From assembly GCA_022376515.1 (NCBI GenBank), contig WTXI01000073.1:101386-165385 (forward strand): DNA of 64,000 nucleotides, written 5' to 3'. How positions within the stretch are numbered: position 1 is the stretch's first letter; each line of letters begins with the position of its first letter. Source of the DNA: Lactifluus volemus (taxonomy: Eukaryota; Basidiomycota; Agaricomycetes; Russulales; Russulaceae). The notes under the pieces are model-generated. The model was not told the DNA's origin. It saw only the letters and a program-made list of their open reading frames with translations, and did no database searches. Position numbers and translations under genes: made by a program. Positions 1-10,616 of the stretch are shown piece by piece.

Positions 1-528
1 ACACGTTCCTGGAACCCGTGTGCGCCCCACTCCGCCCATTTGGCTTGCTCGGCTCTTGCCGCATCAGCCCACTGCTGGAAGGTGCGTGGGGCTGGGTTGA
101 TGTGGTAGAGGGCATTGTGTAGTGCTTGTTGGAGCCCTTGTCGGAACATGATGATGGTTCCTTTGTCCTGAAGGCTTCTGTTTGCCTTTCTGGCGAGTTC
201 CGTGAAGTCGCTGATGTAGGTGTCTAATTCCCCTCCCTTCATCTGAAGGTTGGAGAGGTTTCTTTCTGCGTTCTGTTCCGCTGCTGTGTCCTGGAACGCG
301 TTCCTGAATTCATCCGCAAAAGTGTCCCACAGCCATTGGTTGTCATAACCGACTGGGTTCACGTTTCGTGTGGTGACATTGTGCAGCCATTGGACCTGGG
401 TTCTATTCCAGTTGGCGACTTTGGGCCCTTTGATGTAGGATAGACAGTTGGCAACTCTTTGGTAGGGGAGGGCGAAGGCGTAGTTGAAGGTGTTGTTAAG
501 GCAGAAGAGGTTCCATTCGTCCATGAAG
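1..528 (-). pseudogene. Ty3/Gypsy Gag, distal fragment (runs off left edge)
   Basis: The minus strand is open from 528 to the window edge and encodes a retrotransposon Gag capsid-like domain. It includes the W-x-x-D-x-x-F-x-x-E-F-type helix region and a later R-x-G-L motif (FRQGL). It is the direct continuation of the gag start at 975-1791: removing the solo LTR at 529-974 together with one copy of the 5-bp duplication restores one uninterrupted frame. As it stands the gene is broken. Gag would form the retrotransposon particle; the pol part lies outside the window. Confidence 0.8.
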
Positions 529-974
529 TGTTACGGATTCATCTAGACCTCTGCCTCCCTGTTGCCTCACGTTTTTCATTTCCATCTACATTCTCGCTTA
601 CGGACTGAGCCTCACCTTGTACGACACAGAACAGCGTGTTCTTGACTCATAGTGACCCTTATGACATCATTAGCCTAGAACTTCGATGACGTCGTAGTTA
701 GACCCAGGCTCATGACATCATTACTGATGTCACTCGCCCTTTGCCCTGTACAGTATATAAAGACTCTTCGACTTGTGTCCTTGCTCTCCAGCTTGGACTT
801 CTCTCCAATACTAGCCTCTTGAACCTCCTCACAAAACCCCCTTGTGATCTCTCTCTCTTGAAGCCCTCTAAGTGCTATAACTTAGCTAGACCCAACTTAG
901 ACTCGCGTCTCTGTTGGTCCCTCCTGAAACCACTTGATCCTATCTTAGGAACTAGGAACAGCTAGTCCCTAACA
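529..974 (+). mobile_element. Solo LTR of the Gypsy family, inserted in gag
   Basis: The 446-bp sequence begins TGTTACGG and ends CCCTAACA, the TG...CA ends and short inverted termini expected of an LTR. It is flanked by a perfect 5-bp direct repeat, TGAAG at 524-528 and 975-979. It is closely similar to the reverse complement of the LTR at 2144-2587, so it belongs to the same family but lies in the opposite orientation to the host element. No internal sequence remains, which means it arose by LTR-LTR recombination after an independent insertion. Confidence 0.93.
754..760 (+). promoter_or_regulatory. TATA box of the solo LTR
   Basis: TATATAA lies in the middle of the LTR at the place expected for the U3 promoter. 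The paralogous LTR at 2144-2587 has the same motif on the minus strand. Confidence 0.5.
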
Positions 975-1791
975 TGAAGTCATCCGCTTTCTGTCTATCT
1001 CCATCGAAGATGGTGGGTGGTCGTCCAGTGGGCGCCCCCATGAGGTAGCCTGGCCCTGGCATTGGCCCTTGTGGCAGTCCGCCTCCTGGGGGTCCTCCTC
1101 CTGGGGGCCCGGCCGGGGGCCAGCCTGGGGGTCCTCCTCCATGAGGTGGGCCTTGAGGTGGTCCTTGAGGTGGGCCTTGAGGTGGTCCTTGAGGCAGGTC
1201 TGGGGGCGGTGCTCCCCCCTGGTTGAGCACCCATCCTTGGTCGACGACTGGGGGAAGTGGTCCTTCTCCTCTTATCGCTTGGTTGGCCATAACCGTTGGT
1301 GCTTCGGTCATGGTTGCTCTGACTTGTATCGGCTCTGGTTCTATTGTGATGGCGTCCACCTGTTCTGCGAGGTGGGTCATCGGGGTGTTTGCTGGTGGTT
1401 CTTGGTAGGAGTGGGTGGACAAGGGAGTTGTCGGTTCTGGTTCCCCCGTGCTCCCATCGTCTTCACTGTCCTCTCTTATTGCGTTAAGAGCGCGATTGTT
1501 TGGGTGTTGGGCGTCGGTTTCATGCCACCATCCTGCTCCTGCTGCTTCATTGAGTCTGAGTGCGGGGCAGGATTTAAGTATTTCGTGGTGGCGCAGTACG
1601 GCGTGCCAGACGTCGTTGATGAATTCTACGCGGACTGATTCTCCTTCCTGCGCGACGCAGTAACACCGGTCTGTGGGGTTCCAGTATATACCGCCTTTCA
1701 CATGTGCAGGTAAATCATCGTTGTATCGGGTGGGCACTGGGATCAGTGTTTCGTCATCGGGGAATTCTATTCTGAGGAGGGTCGCGCTCAT
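975..1791 (-). pseudogene. Ty3/Gypsy Gag, N-terminal part, interrupted
   Basis: The minus-strand frame starts with ATG at 1791. It encodes an N-terminal region of about 150 residues, then a Pro/Gly/Gln-rich linker with repeated PPQG units near codons 200-240, and the sequence IFDGDRQKADDFM that opens the capsid domain in basidiomycete Gypsy elements. At 974 the frame runs into the solo LTR and stops within a few codons. The remaining Gag continues at 528. The 88-codon ORF just upstream and the 5' LTR at 2144-2587 complete the 5' half of the element. Confidence 0.8.
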
Positions 1792-1846
1792 ATTGCAACT
1801 GCAAGTACGCTGACTTCTGAGGCAGTTCTGGCAAAGGGATGAGAAT

Positions 1847-2113
1847 CTAGGCGCCGTCGTGTTCTAATTCTGGGTCAAGCGTTTCCAATAGGATCGTCTC
1901 GCTTCTGTAGTCTTCTAGACTGTCGCTCAGGATCTCGTCTGCTTGTTCAATGGTTTGAACAAGTTCGTGGAGTTCTGTCAGGAGCCTTCGCTTCTTTTCA
2001 CCTGTAGCTAGGTCGAGTAGAAGGAGTACCGTGAAGTATTCTTTCTCCGCGGAGATCTGGATGGCGAGCGCCTCTACCAGATGTTCAATGCGGTCGTTCA
2101 GGGGTTCTGCCAC
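1847..2113 (-). CDS. Small leader ORF of the Gypsy element (88 aa)
   Basis: This 88-codon ORF on the minus strand lies between the 5' LTR and gag. It is acidic and predicted to be largely helical, with Leu/Glu-rich stretches. Its function is not recognised. Its position, 56 bp upstream of gag and 30 bp inside the LTR, suggests it is part of the element rather than a host gene. Confidence 0.5.
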   Translation of the reverse strand: MAEPLNDRIEHLVEALAIQISAEKEYFTVLLLLDLATGEKKRRLLTELHELVQTIEQADEILSDSLEDYRSETILLETLDPELEHDGA

Positions 2114-2143
2114 CTTTCAGTGGTGTGTGGGAGCTTGGACTTA

Positions 2144-2587
2144 TGTTAGGGACTAGCTGTTCCTAGTTCCTAAGATAGGATCAAGTTGTTCAGAAGGGAC
2201 CAACAGAGACGCGAGTCTAAGTTGGGTCTAGCTAAGTTATAGCACTTAGAGGGCTTCAAGAGGAGAGGGGATCACAAGGGGTTTGTGAGGAGATTCAAGA
2301 GGCTAGTATTGGAGAGAAGTCCAAGCTGGAGAGCAAGGACATAAGACAAGACGTCTTATATACTGTACAGGGCAAAGGGCGAGTGACATCAGTAATGATG
2401 TCATGAGCCTGGGTCTAACTACGACATCATCGAAGTTCTAGGCTAATGATGTCATAAGGGTCACTATGAGTCAAGAACACACCGTTCCATGTCGTACAAG
2501 GTGAGGCTCTGTCCGTAAGCGAGAATGTAGACGGAAATGAAAAACATGAGGTAACAGAGAGGCAGAGGTCCAGACAAATCCGTAACA
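2144..2587 (-). mobile_element. 5' LTR of the minus-strand Gypsy element
   Basis: Read on the minus strand it begins TGTTACGG and ends CCCTAACA, matching the solo LTR at 529-974 nearly end to end. The element's internal sequence follows at 2143 and downwards, so this is the upstream LTR. The base after its outer end (2588-2592, GTACA) should be one copy of the target duplication; the other copy would lie beyond the left edge. A TATA motif near 2357-2363 is conserved. No convincing initiator-tRNA primer site was found next to it. Confidence 0.85.
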
Positions 2588-3134
2588 GTACATACTGAGT
2601 GTCCATTATCTTCTTCATGACGTGCGCTTGGGCGTGTGTCCCAAGTTGCTCGTGGCGTGTTCGGAGTGCTTCATAAACGAGGTGTGCGGTTGGGAGTTTG
2701 TCGACGATGTCGTAATCAAATCGGGATATGTGCTGTAGAATGAAAGAACAGAGGGAGCCATCGTTGGTCCACCAGACCCAGCATATTTTCGGGCTACTAG
2801 TAGTCGGGTCGGGGCAGGTTAAGGTGCCGTCCAGCCAAGAGGATAAACCTTGTCGGAGTGCAAGAAGTTCAAGACGCCGGCTCCATTCCTGCCAGTTCGA
2901 AGTTTGCAGGTCGAGGGTCAGGGAAGTGGGCCAAGTGGGGTCAGAGATGAATATCAGAGTGAGCGGTATGTCATCTGGTGAGAGTATCGGGCGAGTCGGT
3001 ACAGTGGGAACAGGGGCGGTCTGAGGATTGTTTGACTGTGAGGTTGTTTGGTTCGTGGCTGCGCTCGTGTTTGCGCCGGCTTGATTCGTATTGGTTGAGG
3101 TCTGAGTTGGTCCTTGATTCGTGGACGAAGACAT
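2588..3134 (-). pseudogene. Ty1/Copia Gag, N-terminal fragment
   Basis: The minus-strand frame starts at 3134. It has a Thr/Asn/Gln-rich N-terminus followed by a UBN2-type Gag domain: W-x-E-W-x-x-R-L-E-L-L, the WLDGTLTCPDP region, an ILQHI helix, and a conserved TAHLVYEAL/RHEQLGTHAQ stretch. The frame is cut at 2587 by insertion of the Gypsy element, so about half of Gag and all of Pol are missing here. Confidence 0.75.
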
Positions 3135-3375
3135 AATAATTACGTATTGGGTGGGACTAGATTATGATGCTGATAGTGAAGTCTAAGCGCGAGTGATAGT
3201 GAGGGCCAGGGCCCATAACCTAAAGTAAATGGAACTGTGACATGATCACGGCGTGATAGTAAGGGAGAAGAGAATAATCGATTACACCCCAAACTGTGCT
3301 GTTTAAGTACTTGTAAGGATGGTACAATTCATGTGATAATGTTAATGACGTGCGATGCCAGTGACGTCACATCAC
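3135..3375. other. Leader or LTR remnant of the Copia element
   Basis: This segment lies upstream of the Copia gag start. It contains TGATAGT motifs (near 3171, 3193 and 3254) that could be LTR end fragments, but no pair of LTR ends with a target duplication could be fixed. The tandem array of NLR units becomes recognisable by comparison from about 3376, so the Copia insertion truncated unit 1. Confidence 0.3.
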
Positions 3376-3911
3376 AAATCTCAATACCACCATCACGCTC
3401 ACGCACCCCAACCATAAACACAGGAACAACTCCATTACGGCTACCTCTGTTATGGCCATCACCTCCGAGTCGCAACCACATGATCACGACCGCTACATCC
3501 ACACAACGAGCATCGTCACAGCGGTCGCAATTACACCAACCACGTTCGCAGAAAGCACCAACCATCACGTATACGATGGTCACGACCACATAGCGATTAC
3601 GAACACGACCATGTTGACCGTTTTCGCCGCACCTACGATCATGACGCCGACGACGACTTTGCGGTGTTTTCCCATGCTGCGACAACTTGAACAGCGGTCC
3701 TTTTCCCTCTTCCCTGCCGTGTGCGCGCCGCTGCGCTTCAGGTCATTCTCATGCCGCATCGTCATTGATAGTGGGAGCCCACAACAAAAGTGCGACGGAG
3801 ATCGCTGCCGCGAGACTCAATCGTGGTGTGGCGCTCTTCCGCCTTTCCTCAGCTTTCGGACGGACAGATTCGACGAGTTGTCACCCACAATATATAGCAC
3901 AGGAGGTATAG
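3376..3911 (+). pseudogene. His-rich gene remnant upstream of NLR1 (copy 1)
   Basis: This segment recurs upstream of all four NLR genes (also about 9640-10269, 34977-36088 and 42360-42970). Several frames contain His/Asp/Tyr-rich peptide (for example HDHD, HHVYDGHDH), and each copy ends with a conserved reading frame closing in HPQY(I/V)AQ(E/V)V-stop; in this copy the stop is at 3909-3911. Frames shift between copies, so this one looks decayed. No known domain is recognised; it could be a decayed small gene or a conserved promoter-proximal region. Confidence 0.35.
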
Positions 3912-4248
3912 GTATGGCGCAGAATCATTCTTCTCCCTCAGGGACTTGGAAGCAGTCAGGGCAATGAGGGCTACAAATTACGCAGGATGATATATTAGTA
4001 CGGTAGAGTCTGTAGAAACTTCTCTATTCAGATTTTACTACACGAATGCGGCTCCTCTGCCGGCTGATTGCACACTCGATAACTCGATTCCATTTGGGTG
4101 TTACCGCGTCTGATGTCGATCTTCCACGAAATGCACGTGACGGGACACTCTCAACACAGATCAGCGCTTACCGTGTGACACTCGCTGAAGGCAAGCAAGA
4201 TGGACAAGGGTTGCGCCCACTTACACGTGTTCCTCCCATATACCCACT

Positions 4249-7200
4249 ATGTCTTCGGCCAACGGCGCTGCTGTCCCTTCTCCCAACTTGCAACTCATTC
4301 TCAGTGCCGCCTTGGCAAACTACTCGAAGCAGACAGGGAAAGACCTTCAGTGTGATCCGCTATCTACCGAAATCCAACGTTGCAAGTCCCCCGATGATAT
4401 CTTGAACGTTTTGACGAGGCACGCAGAGAAGCTGGACAAGAATGACGACTCCAAATTGATGAAATATCTGAATCACATCGTGGATGGCTTGTATAGCTTA
4501 TCAACCAATCCGGTCCTTAGCGCAGGTGCTAGCCTAGTAAGTCAAACCAGGTTTGTCTGTCTACTGTTGCTGTATCTTGGTGGTTATTGTAGGCATTCCC
4601 GCCCGCACAAATAGTGTTTTCTGGTATCAGCGTCCTTCTCGCCGTGCGTGTTTTCTTTGTCATATCTAATTACCTATTCATGACATCTGGGTCCATTAGG
4701 CTGCCAAAGGCGTCAAGGATGGTCACGATACGCTCATCGATGTCTTTGAGTGCCTCGAAAACTTCCTCATGCGCCTCACGAGTTATACTCGACCCGAGAT
4801 CGAACCTACTCCGGCGATGACCGAAATTCTAGTCAAGATTTTGACCGAGTTCCTTTCGGTACTCTCCCTCGCGACAAAGTGGATGAATGAGGGACGGCTC
4901 AGTACGTTCTTCCTTTCTTAGAACTTCTTTGGCCTAACTTGCCACAGAGAAATTTGCAAAGAAGCTACTTGGCGACAATGAGGTCCAGACGGTGTTAAGA
5001 AGGATCGATAGACTCACGCAGGAGGAGTCTCGGGCAACCGCAGTACAGACTTTGGAGATTATCTGTGGTCTCGTGAATAATATGACGGTAGTGATGGAAG
5101 GTGCGGCTCATACCTGAATCCTATGACCATGTGTATGGTACTTAATCGTTATCCGAGTAGATGGAAAGGCATCTACGGAAGGCATTCGGCAAGCTTTAGG
5201 TGTGCCCAACTGATACTCCAGAATGAAATGTTTTAACCTGTGGGCCCAAGTTCTCATGCAATCCGCGGCAGAGCAAATCAACAAGGCGAACCGTTTGTGT
5301 CTCATACTGCCTCCCTTTGGACGTTCAATCTGACGTAGCTACCATAGGTGACCAATTACAAGAAAGATTTCGACGTTGGCTATCTCCTCCGGATCCATCC
5401 ACCAACCACAATATTGCTTGCAAGGCACATCATGATGGTACTGCATTGTGGTTTATTCAAGGAGACACCTTCAAAGAATGGAAAGAGACTGGTTCACTTT
5501 TATGGATACATGGGAACCGTAAGTATCCCTCCCAATTGTGAGTCTTGCTGCGTCTGATAGTCTTCTGTATTGTAGCCGGTGCTGGAAAGAGTGTGCTGTG
5601 GTACGTGATCAGTCTGTCACGGCTGCCTGAATGATGCACTCACTCCCATGAGAAGCTCAACGATCATTCAGGAGGTTCAGGACTTGCGCGATGCTGGGTT
5701 GGCCACCTTCGGGTATTTTTATTTCGACTTTCGTGACGCGTCTAAGCGGGACACCCGGAGCTTGTTGTCATCGCTTCTTATTCAATTCTGTGCTCAATCT
5801 GATCCCTTCTGTCAAATTCTTGCTGGTCTCTACTCGAAATACGATCATGGATCTCGACAGCCTAGTGACGATGTGCTCTTACAATGCTTGAAGAAGATGC
5901 TCGAACTTCCAGAGCAAGGCCCACTTTACCTGATTATAGACGCACTGGATGAATGCCCAAATTCGTCTGGCTTCCCTACACAACGCAAACAAGCCCTTGA
6001 TATTCTCCAGGAGCTTGTGAACATCCGACTTCCATGTCTACATATCTGCATCACCAGTCGTCCTGAAGCAGACATCCGGGCCGTTCTCGAACCCCTAGCA
6101 GTCCATAACATCTCTCTCCACAACGAATCTGGACAAAACCAGGATATTATCGACTACATCCACTCTGCGGTTCGCTCGGACCTGAAGATGCGAGGCTGGA
6201 GAGAAGAGGATAAGATATTGGTGATTGACACACTCACACTGAAAGCTGGCGGGATGTAAGTTGTGATCGAGTTGGTTATATCATAGTGCATGCTCACGCG
6301 ATAACCTAGGTTTCGGTGGGTCCACTGCCAAATCGAGAGGTTGAGTCGGTGCTTTCCGCAGAGCATCAGACCAGCGTTGAATGAGTTGCCAAAGACTCTG
6401 GACGAGACATATGACCGGACTTTGGAAGACATCGATGAGGAGATGCGGGGATACACATATCGCCTATTCCAATGCCTCACAGTATCCGTTCGCCCACTTC
6501 GTGTGAAGGAGCTCGTCGAGGTCTTTGCGATTGAGCTGGATGCGGAAGCGATGCCCGGATTTGATGTTAATTGGCGCCCCGAGGATGCAGAGGAAGCTGT
6601 GATGTCTGCATGCTCTACTTTGGTCAGCATTGTCGAGGATCACGGTTCTAAAGTCGTGCAGTTCTCGCACTTCACTGTGAAAGAGTACCTGACCTCAAGT
6701 CGGCTGGCGAACTCCGATCTTGTTCCTCATTATCACATTCCTCTATTGTCCGCACATACATTCCTCGCACGGGCTTGCCTTTGCATTCTACTTCAACTAG
6801 ATGACACAATGCACAAAAGTCGCATCAAGGACTTCCCCCTGGCTGTATATGCAGCACAGTACTGGATTTATCATGCACAGTTCGAGAGTGTATCATCGCT
6901 TATCCAAGATGAGATGGACTACCTCTTCGACAAAGATAAACCACATTTCGCATGCTGGGTCTGGTTATACGACATCGATAAACGCTGCCAATCATTTCCG
7001 TTCCCAAGTTCCCCGGAGAAACCCGATGCACTTCCACTGTATTATGCTGCGCTTTGTGGATTCCGTGATATAATAGAACGTCTAATCGATACAAGCCCAG
7101 AAGATGTCAACGCTGGTGGCGGAACGCACGTGACTCCACTTCACGCTGCGTCGGCTAGAGGTCATCTGGATGTTGCGGTTTTCCTGATGGAGCACGGCGC

Positions 7201-7909
7201 TGCTTTGAATGCTTGGGACTACGAAGGACACACTCCATTACACTTGGCATCGATATCTCGGCATGCCAGTGTCATAGGAGCGCTACTTGGCCGCGGCGCA
7301 GATCCAAACTCGGTGACCAGAAATAAGGAGACTTCATTGTTAATCGCGTCGGAGCACGGAGACCTTGCGGCCGCCAGGCTGCTATTGGAGCATGGCGCTG
7401 ACTTGAATCTCCGGGATGAGAGTCATTGGAGTCCTCTTTTCAAGGCATCGGAAAACGGGCATTGCGACATTGCACGATTATTATTTGAACACGGCGCGAA
7501 TGTCAACGAACAGAACATATATGGCCTCACTCCATTACACTGTGCATCGGGTAGTAGACAACTTGCGATTGCGCAGATGCTCATTGATCGTGGTGCAAGC
7601 GTGGATCTTCGGGCTCTGCTGAACGATACCCCTTTGCACTATGCGTCGGTATCGGGATACGTGGAGGTTGCGCGGCTGTTTCTTGACCGTGGTGCTGATG
7701 TGAACGCACAGGGTATGGATCTACTCACACCGTTGCATTTAGCGGCAGAAGGTGGACATTTCCAGCTTGCCGAGGTACTACTAGAGCACGGGGCGGATCT
7801 GGATCTCCAAAACAAGAAGGGCCAGACGCCTTTGCAAGTCGCTTTGGGGCGGTCTGACGACGAACTTGCGCAATTACTATCAAAGCGCGCTGGTGAGGAG
7901 GGGGCGTAG
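4249..7909 (+). CDS. NLR1: Goodbye-NACHT-ankyrin STAND protein
   Basis: Proposed exons are 4249-4536, 4593-4643, 4700-4901, 4948-5100, 5161-5199, 5339-5518, 5576-5600, 5656-6255 and 6310-7909, giving 1045 aa in consistent phase. Residues about 10-245 match the fungal STAND N-terminal Goodbye domain (AFPPAQIVFSGI, LDRLTQEE-type helices). NACHT follows: P-loop GNPGAGKS near 303-310, Walker B LIIDALDE near 405-412, sensor TSRPE near 446. Eight or so ankyrin repeats fill about 753-1035. Proteins of this architecture are cytosolic signal-sensing NTPases related to fungal allorecognition and immunity; the ligand is unknown. The eighth exon uses acceptor ...GAGAAG, because the earlier AG would create a stop. 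The gene converges on a CCCH gene. Confidence 0.88.
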
Positions 7910-8386
7910 GGTATAACCGAACGCATGGTCGCAGGTGGGATGCGGAATCAGAGACAGCCTATCAGAATATATTTTGTAGATCTGGTTCTGAAAAAGGAGA
8001 AAAGTCGAACTCTAATCTCTTTACTAGTACCAGGCGTTCTCTGGATTCCCACAAATATCAAGATGGAGATGGAGTGAGATCTTTTACTTCACTTATCCGA
8101 AAGTCCTCGCGCCTCTCGTTGAGCTTGCTGGCGTGAGCAATCGGCAAAGGTAAGTGGATCTCCGCAACGGATGCATCTGGGACCAGTCGACCCTATGTGA
8201 AGCCAGCTTTAAGTTGTCGCACGTTTAGAGAGATTGAGAACGAAGACTCGAATTATATCTAAACCACAGCGTGATATAAACGAAAGGGTAGCCATAGTGG
8301 GTCTTTGCTACGATAACTCCAAAGAATTTACCCAGATGATCCAACGCTATTTTCAGGATAAATTAGACGTTTAGGCTCTAAATAAG
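7910..8386. other. Spacer between NLR1 and CCCH1
   Basis: No gene is seen. The sequence from GGTATAACCGAACGCATGG to the TTTAGGCTCTAAA region is conserved in all four units, so it probably holds both 3' ends of the convergent genes. Confidence 0.6.
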
Positions 8387-9135
8387 TCATGCGTCAGCCA
8401 TCCGACAATGAAGTGACATTACCTTGCCCCTCATATGACCCTTCACAAATTCCTTCGCCTGCAACCGTGACACCGTCCCTGCAGCAAAGTCCCCATCTGG
8501 CCTTTGAGCTGCAATACTCACGCGACGCGCACGTCCCGCATAACCCTCCAACCTAGGAACCCTAGGCAGAGCCACCTGGCTTTGCGCCGCGGCCATGCGG
8601 GGCGTGGGCGGGACTCCAGACGGGTGGCGCAAGCGCACAATGGGAGTGGGCGGGGGCGGGCGGAACATCTCAGCCGAGGGCGCCGTGGGGCGGTGATTGC
8701 GTACAGCGCTCGCATACGCCTGGTCATGCGGGATGATGATCGTTTCCTTCGCAGGTGCGAGGACAGAGGGCACCGGCTGCTGATGCTGCTGTAGAAGCGG
8801 AATATCGGTGTGCGTGGCCGCACGAGGAACGCTCATTTGTGGCTGTGGGATAACTGCCAGTCCGAAACAAAAAAAAAAAGAAATCAATGAATTAATTCCT
8901 CTGAAACGAGAGTTGGAAGAAAACGCACATGGAAGGATATTCATTGGATGGACATAGGCCCTATATGTAGCCCCAGCAGTGCGCACCTCTGCTGCTCACT
9001 GACCGGGAGGTGTCTGCCTCGGACTCTACAAAGGTCTTGCCAGGGACAGCGGACTTGCTCCCGACAAGCGCCGTCGTTGAGACAGACCGGAGCTGCGGTC
9101 CGGAACGGACACCCATCCGTCATGAACGCTGCCAC
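8387..9135 (-). pseudogene. CCCH zinc-finger gene, copy 1 (internal deletion)
   Basis: On the minus strand this copy keeps the C-terminal region shared by the family: PxQTSVPR-like start, Gln/His-rich segment, HDQAYASAVRNH, EMFRPPPPTPI, VPPTPRMAAAQSQVALPRVPRL and the AGTVSRLQAKEFVKGHMRGK end, followed by a conserved GTAATG donor. Compared with copies 2 and 3, about 150 bp covering the second CCCH finger is deleted, and the first-finger exon is frame-disturbed. It is therefore likely non-functional. Confidence 0.5.
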
Positions 9136-9640
9136 TCGTCAGGACCTACTTAGAGATGAGAAGCAGGAAGACCCCTACAAGCAACAGTTATTATCCCAGG
9201 GACTCTACCCACGGTTCAGGGTGAAGTGCCGGCACGGCGTAGTCTTGTATGCCAACTGTGTCTTCTTCGGGGCCGAGTGCACTTGCAACGGCATCAGCTG
9301 GGTTATTTGAGCATGATTGTTGTGGGGTATTTGCACCCGCGCAAGCTAACTTAGCTAAGGTCGTTACCACCAATAACCTCGAAAATTGACTCAATACTCA
9401 ATGCTGTTTCTCTATGCCTACAATTTTCGACCAATCCAGCTCACTGTTTCACAGTTTATAAACGATGGATACAACAAATTGGGTGACAACGGTGCCGCGG
9501 CACAGAAATGATATGAGTCAATTTTGGGGCTCTTTCTTTTTTCCCGAGTGGTAGATAACGTGAGTCCAAACCTCCACGCGCCGCCTTCCCGCCTCTTCAC
9601 TTCCATGAATATTGGCTAGCCATCTGATGTCATGACTGGG
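9136..9640. promoter_or_regulatory. Divergent spacer between units 1 and 2
   Basis: No intact gene is seen. The 9420-9640 part (from the CGACCAA...CACAGTTTATAA region to TTGGCTAGCCATCTGATGTCATGACT) is repeated at about 34770-34990 and 42120-42360. It lies between the 5' end of the minus-strand CCCH gene and the plus-strand His-rich region, as expected for a shared upstream region. The 9140-9300 part matches 5' exon-like sequence of the CCCH gene. Confidence 0.35.
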
Positions 9641-10269
9641 TTGGCGATGACAACGACGACATCTATGGCGCGGAGGGAGCGTCCATACCCTCGTGGCCAC
9701 CACTCCAACTTGAACGACGTAAACGCCCACCACTGTCACGCTCACGCACTGCAACCACAAGCACGAGAACAACTCCATATGGCTACCTCTGTTATGGCCA
9801 CCACCGCCTGACCATCCGAGTCGCAGCCACATGACTATGACCGCTTCAGCGAGGGTCACCCACACAAGGAGTATGGTCACAGCGGTCGCAATCACAGCAA
9901 CCACGTCCACAGAAAGCACCAATTACCATGTACACGATGGTCATGACCACGTAGTGATCACGAATACGACCATGTTGATCCTTTCCGCCACGCCTACAAC
10001 CAGGACGCCGACGACGACTTCGGTGTTTTTCCATGCTGCGACAACTTGAATAACGGGGATGGCCCACGTCGACAAGCACCAACGACGTGACCGGCAGGTC
10101 ACTCCCACGCCGCCTCGTCGTTAATAGTGGCAGACCACGACAAGGTACGACTGCGATCGCTGCCGCGAGTCTCGATCGTGGTGGCGCGGCGCTCTCCCGC
10201 ATTTCCTCAGCTTTGGGACGGACAGGTTCGACGAGTGGGCACCCACAGTATGTAGCACAGGTGGTATAG
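9641..10269 (+). pseudogene. His-rich gene remnant upstream of NLR2 (copy 2)
   Basis: This is homologous to 3376-3911 and to the copies upstream of NLR3 and NLR4. Short open stretches encode His/Thr-rich peptide, and the terminal frame ends SGHPQYVAQVV-stop at 10267-10269. Frames are interrupted. The function is not recognised. Confidence 0.3.
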
Positions 10270-10616
10270 GTGTAGCGCAGAGTCATTCCTCTCCCTCGGC
10301 AACTTGGCAACGGCCAGGAAAATGAGGCTACAAATTCAGGCATGACGAAGAATTAGTATGACAGTGTGTAGAGTCTTCAGTATTAAATTTCTACTACCCG
10401 AATGGGGCTCCCTCCGCGGGCTGATTGCACACTCCATAACTCGATTCCATATCAATAAGGGTGTTGGCGCGTCTGACATCGATCCATACGTCTTGCACGA
10501 AATGCACGTGATAGGCTCTAGCCCAGATCAGCGCTTACAGTGTGACACTGGCTAAAGACAAGCAAGATGGAGCAAGGGTTGCGCCCACTTACACACGTTC
10601 CTCCCGTATACCCACT

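Noticed and set aside
741..965. Short plus-strand ORF in the solo LTR
   Set aside because: It is non-coding LTR sequence between the TATA box and the 3' end.
1069..1663. Plus-strand ORFs opposite gag
   Set aside because: Antisense shadows of the Pro/Gly-rich Gag linker, with no supporting features.
8504..8794. Plus-strand Arg-rich ORF repeated at 33220, 40708 and 49462
   Set aside because: It is conserved only because it lies opposite the duplicated CCCH gene; composition is that of an antisense frame.
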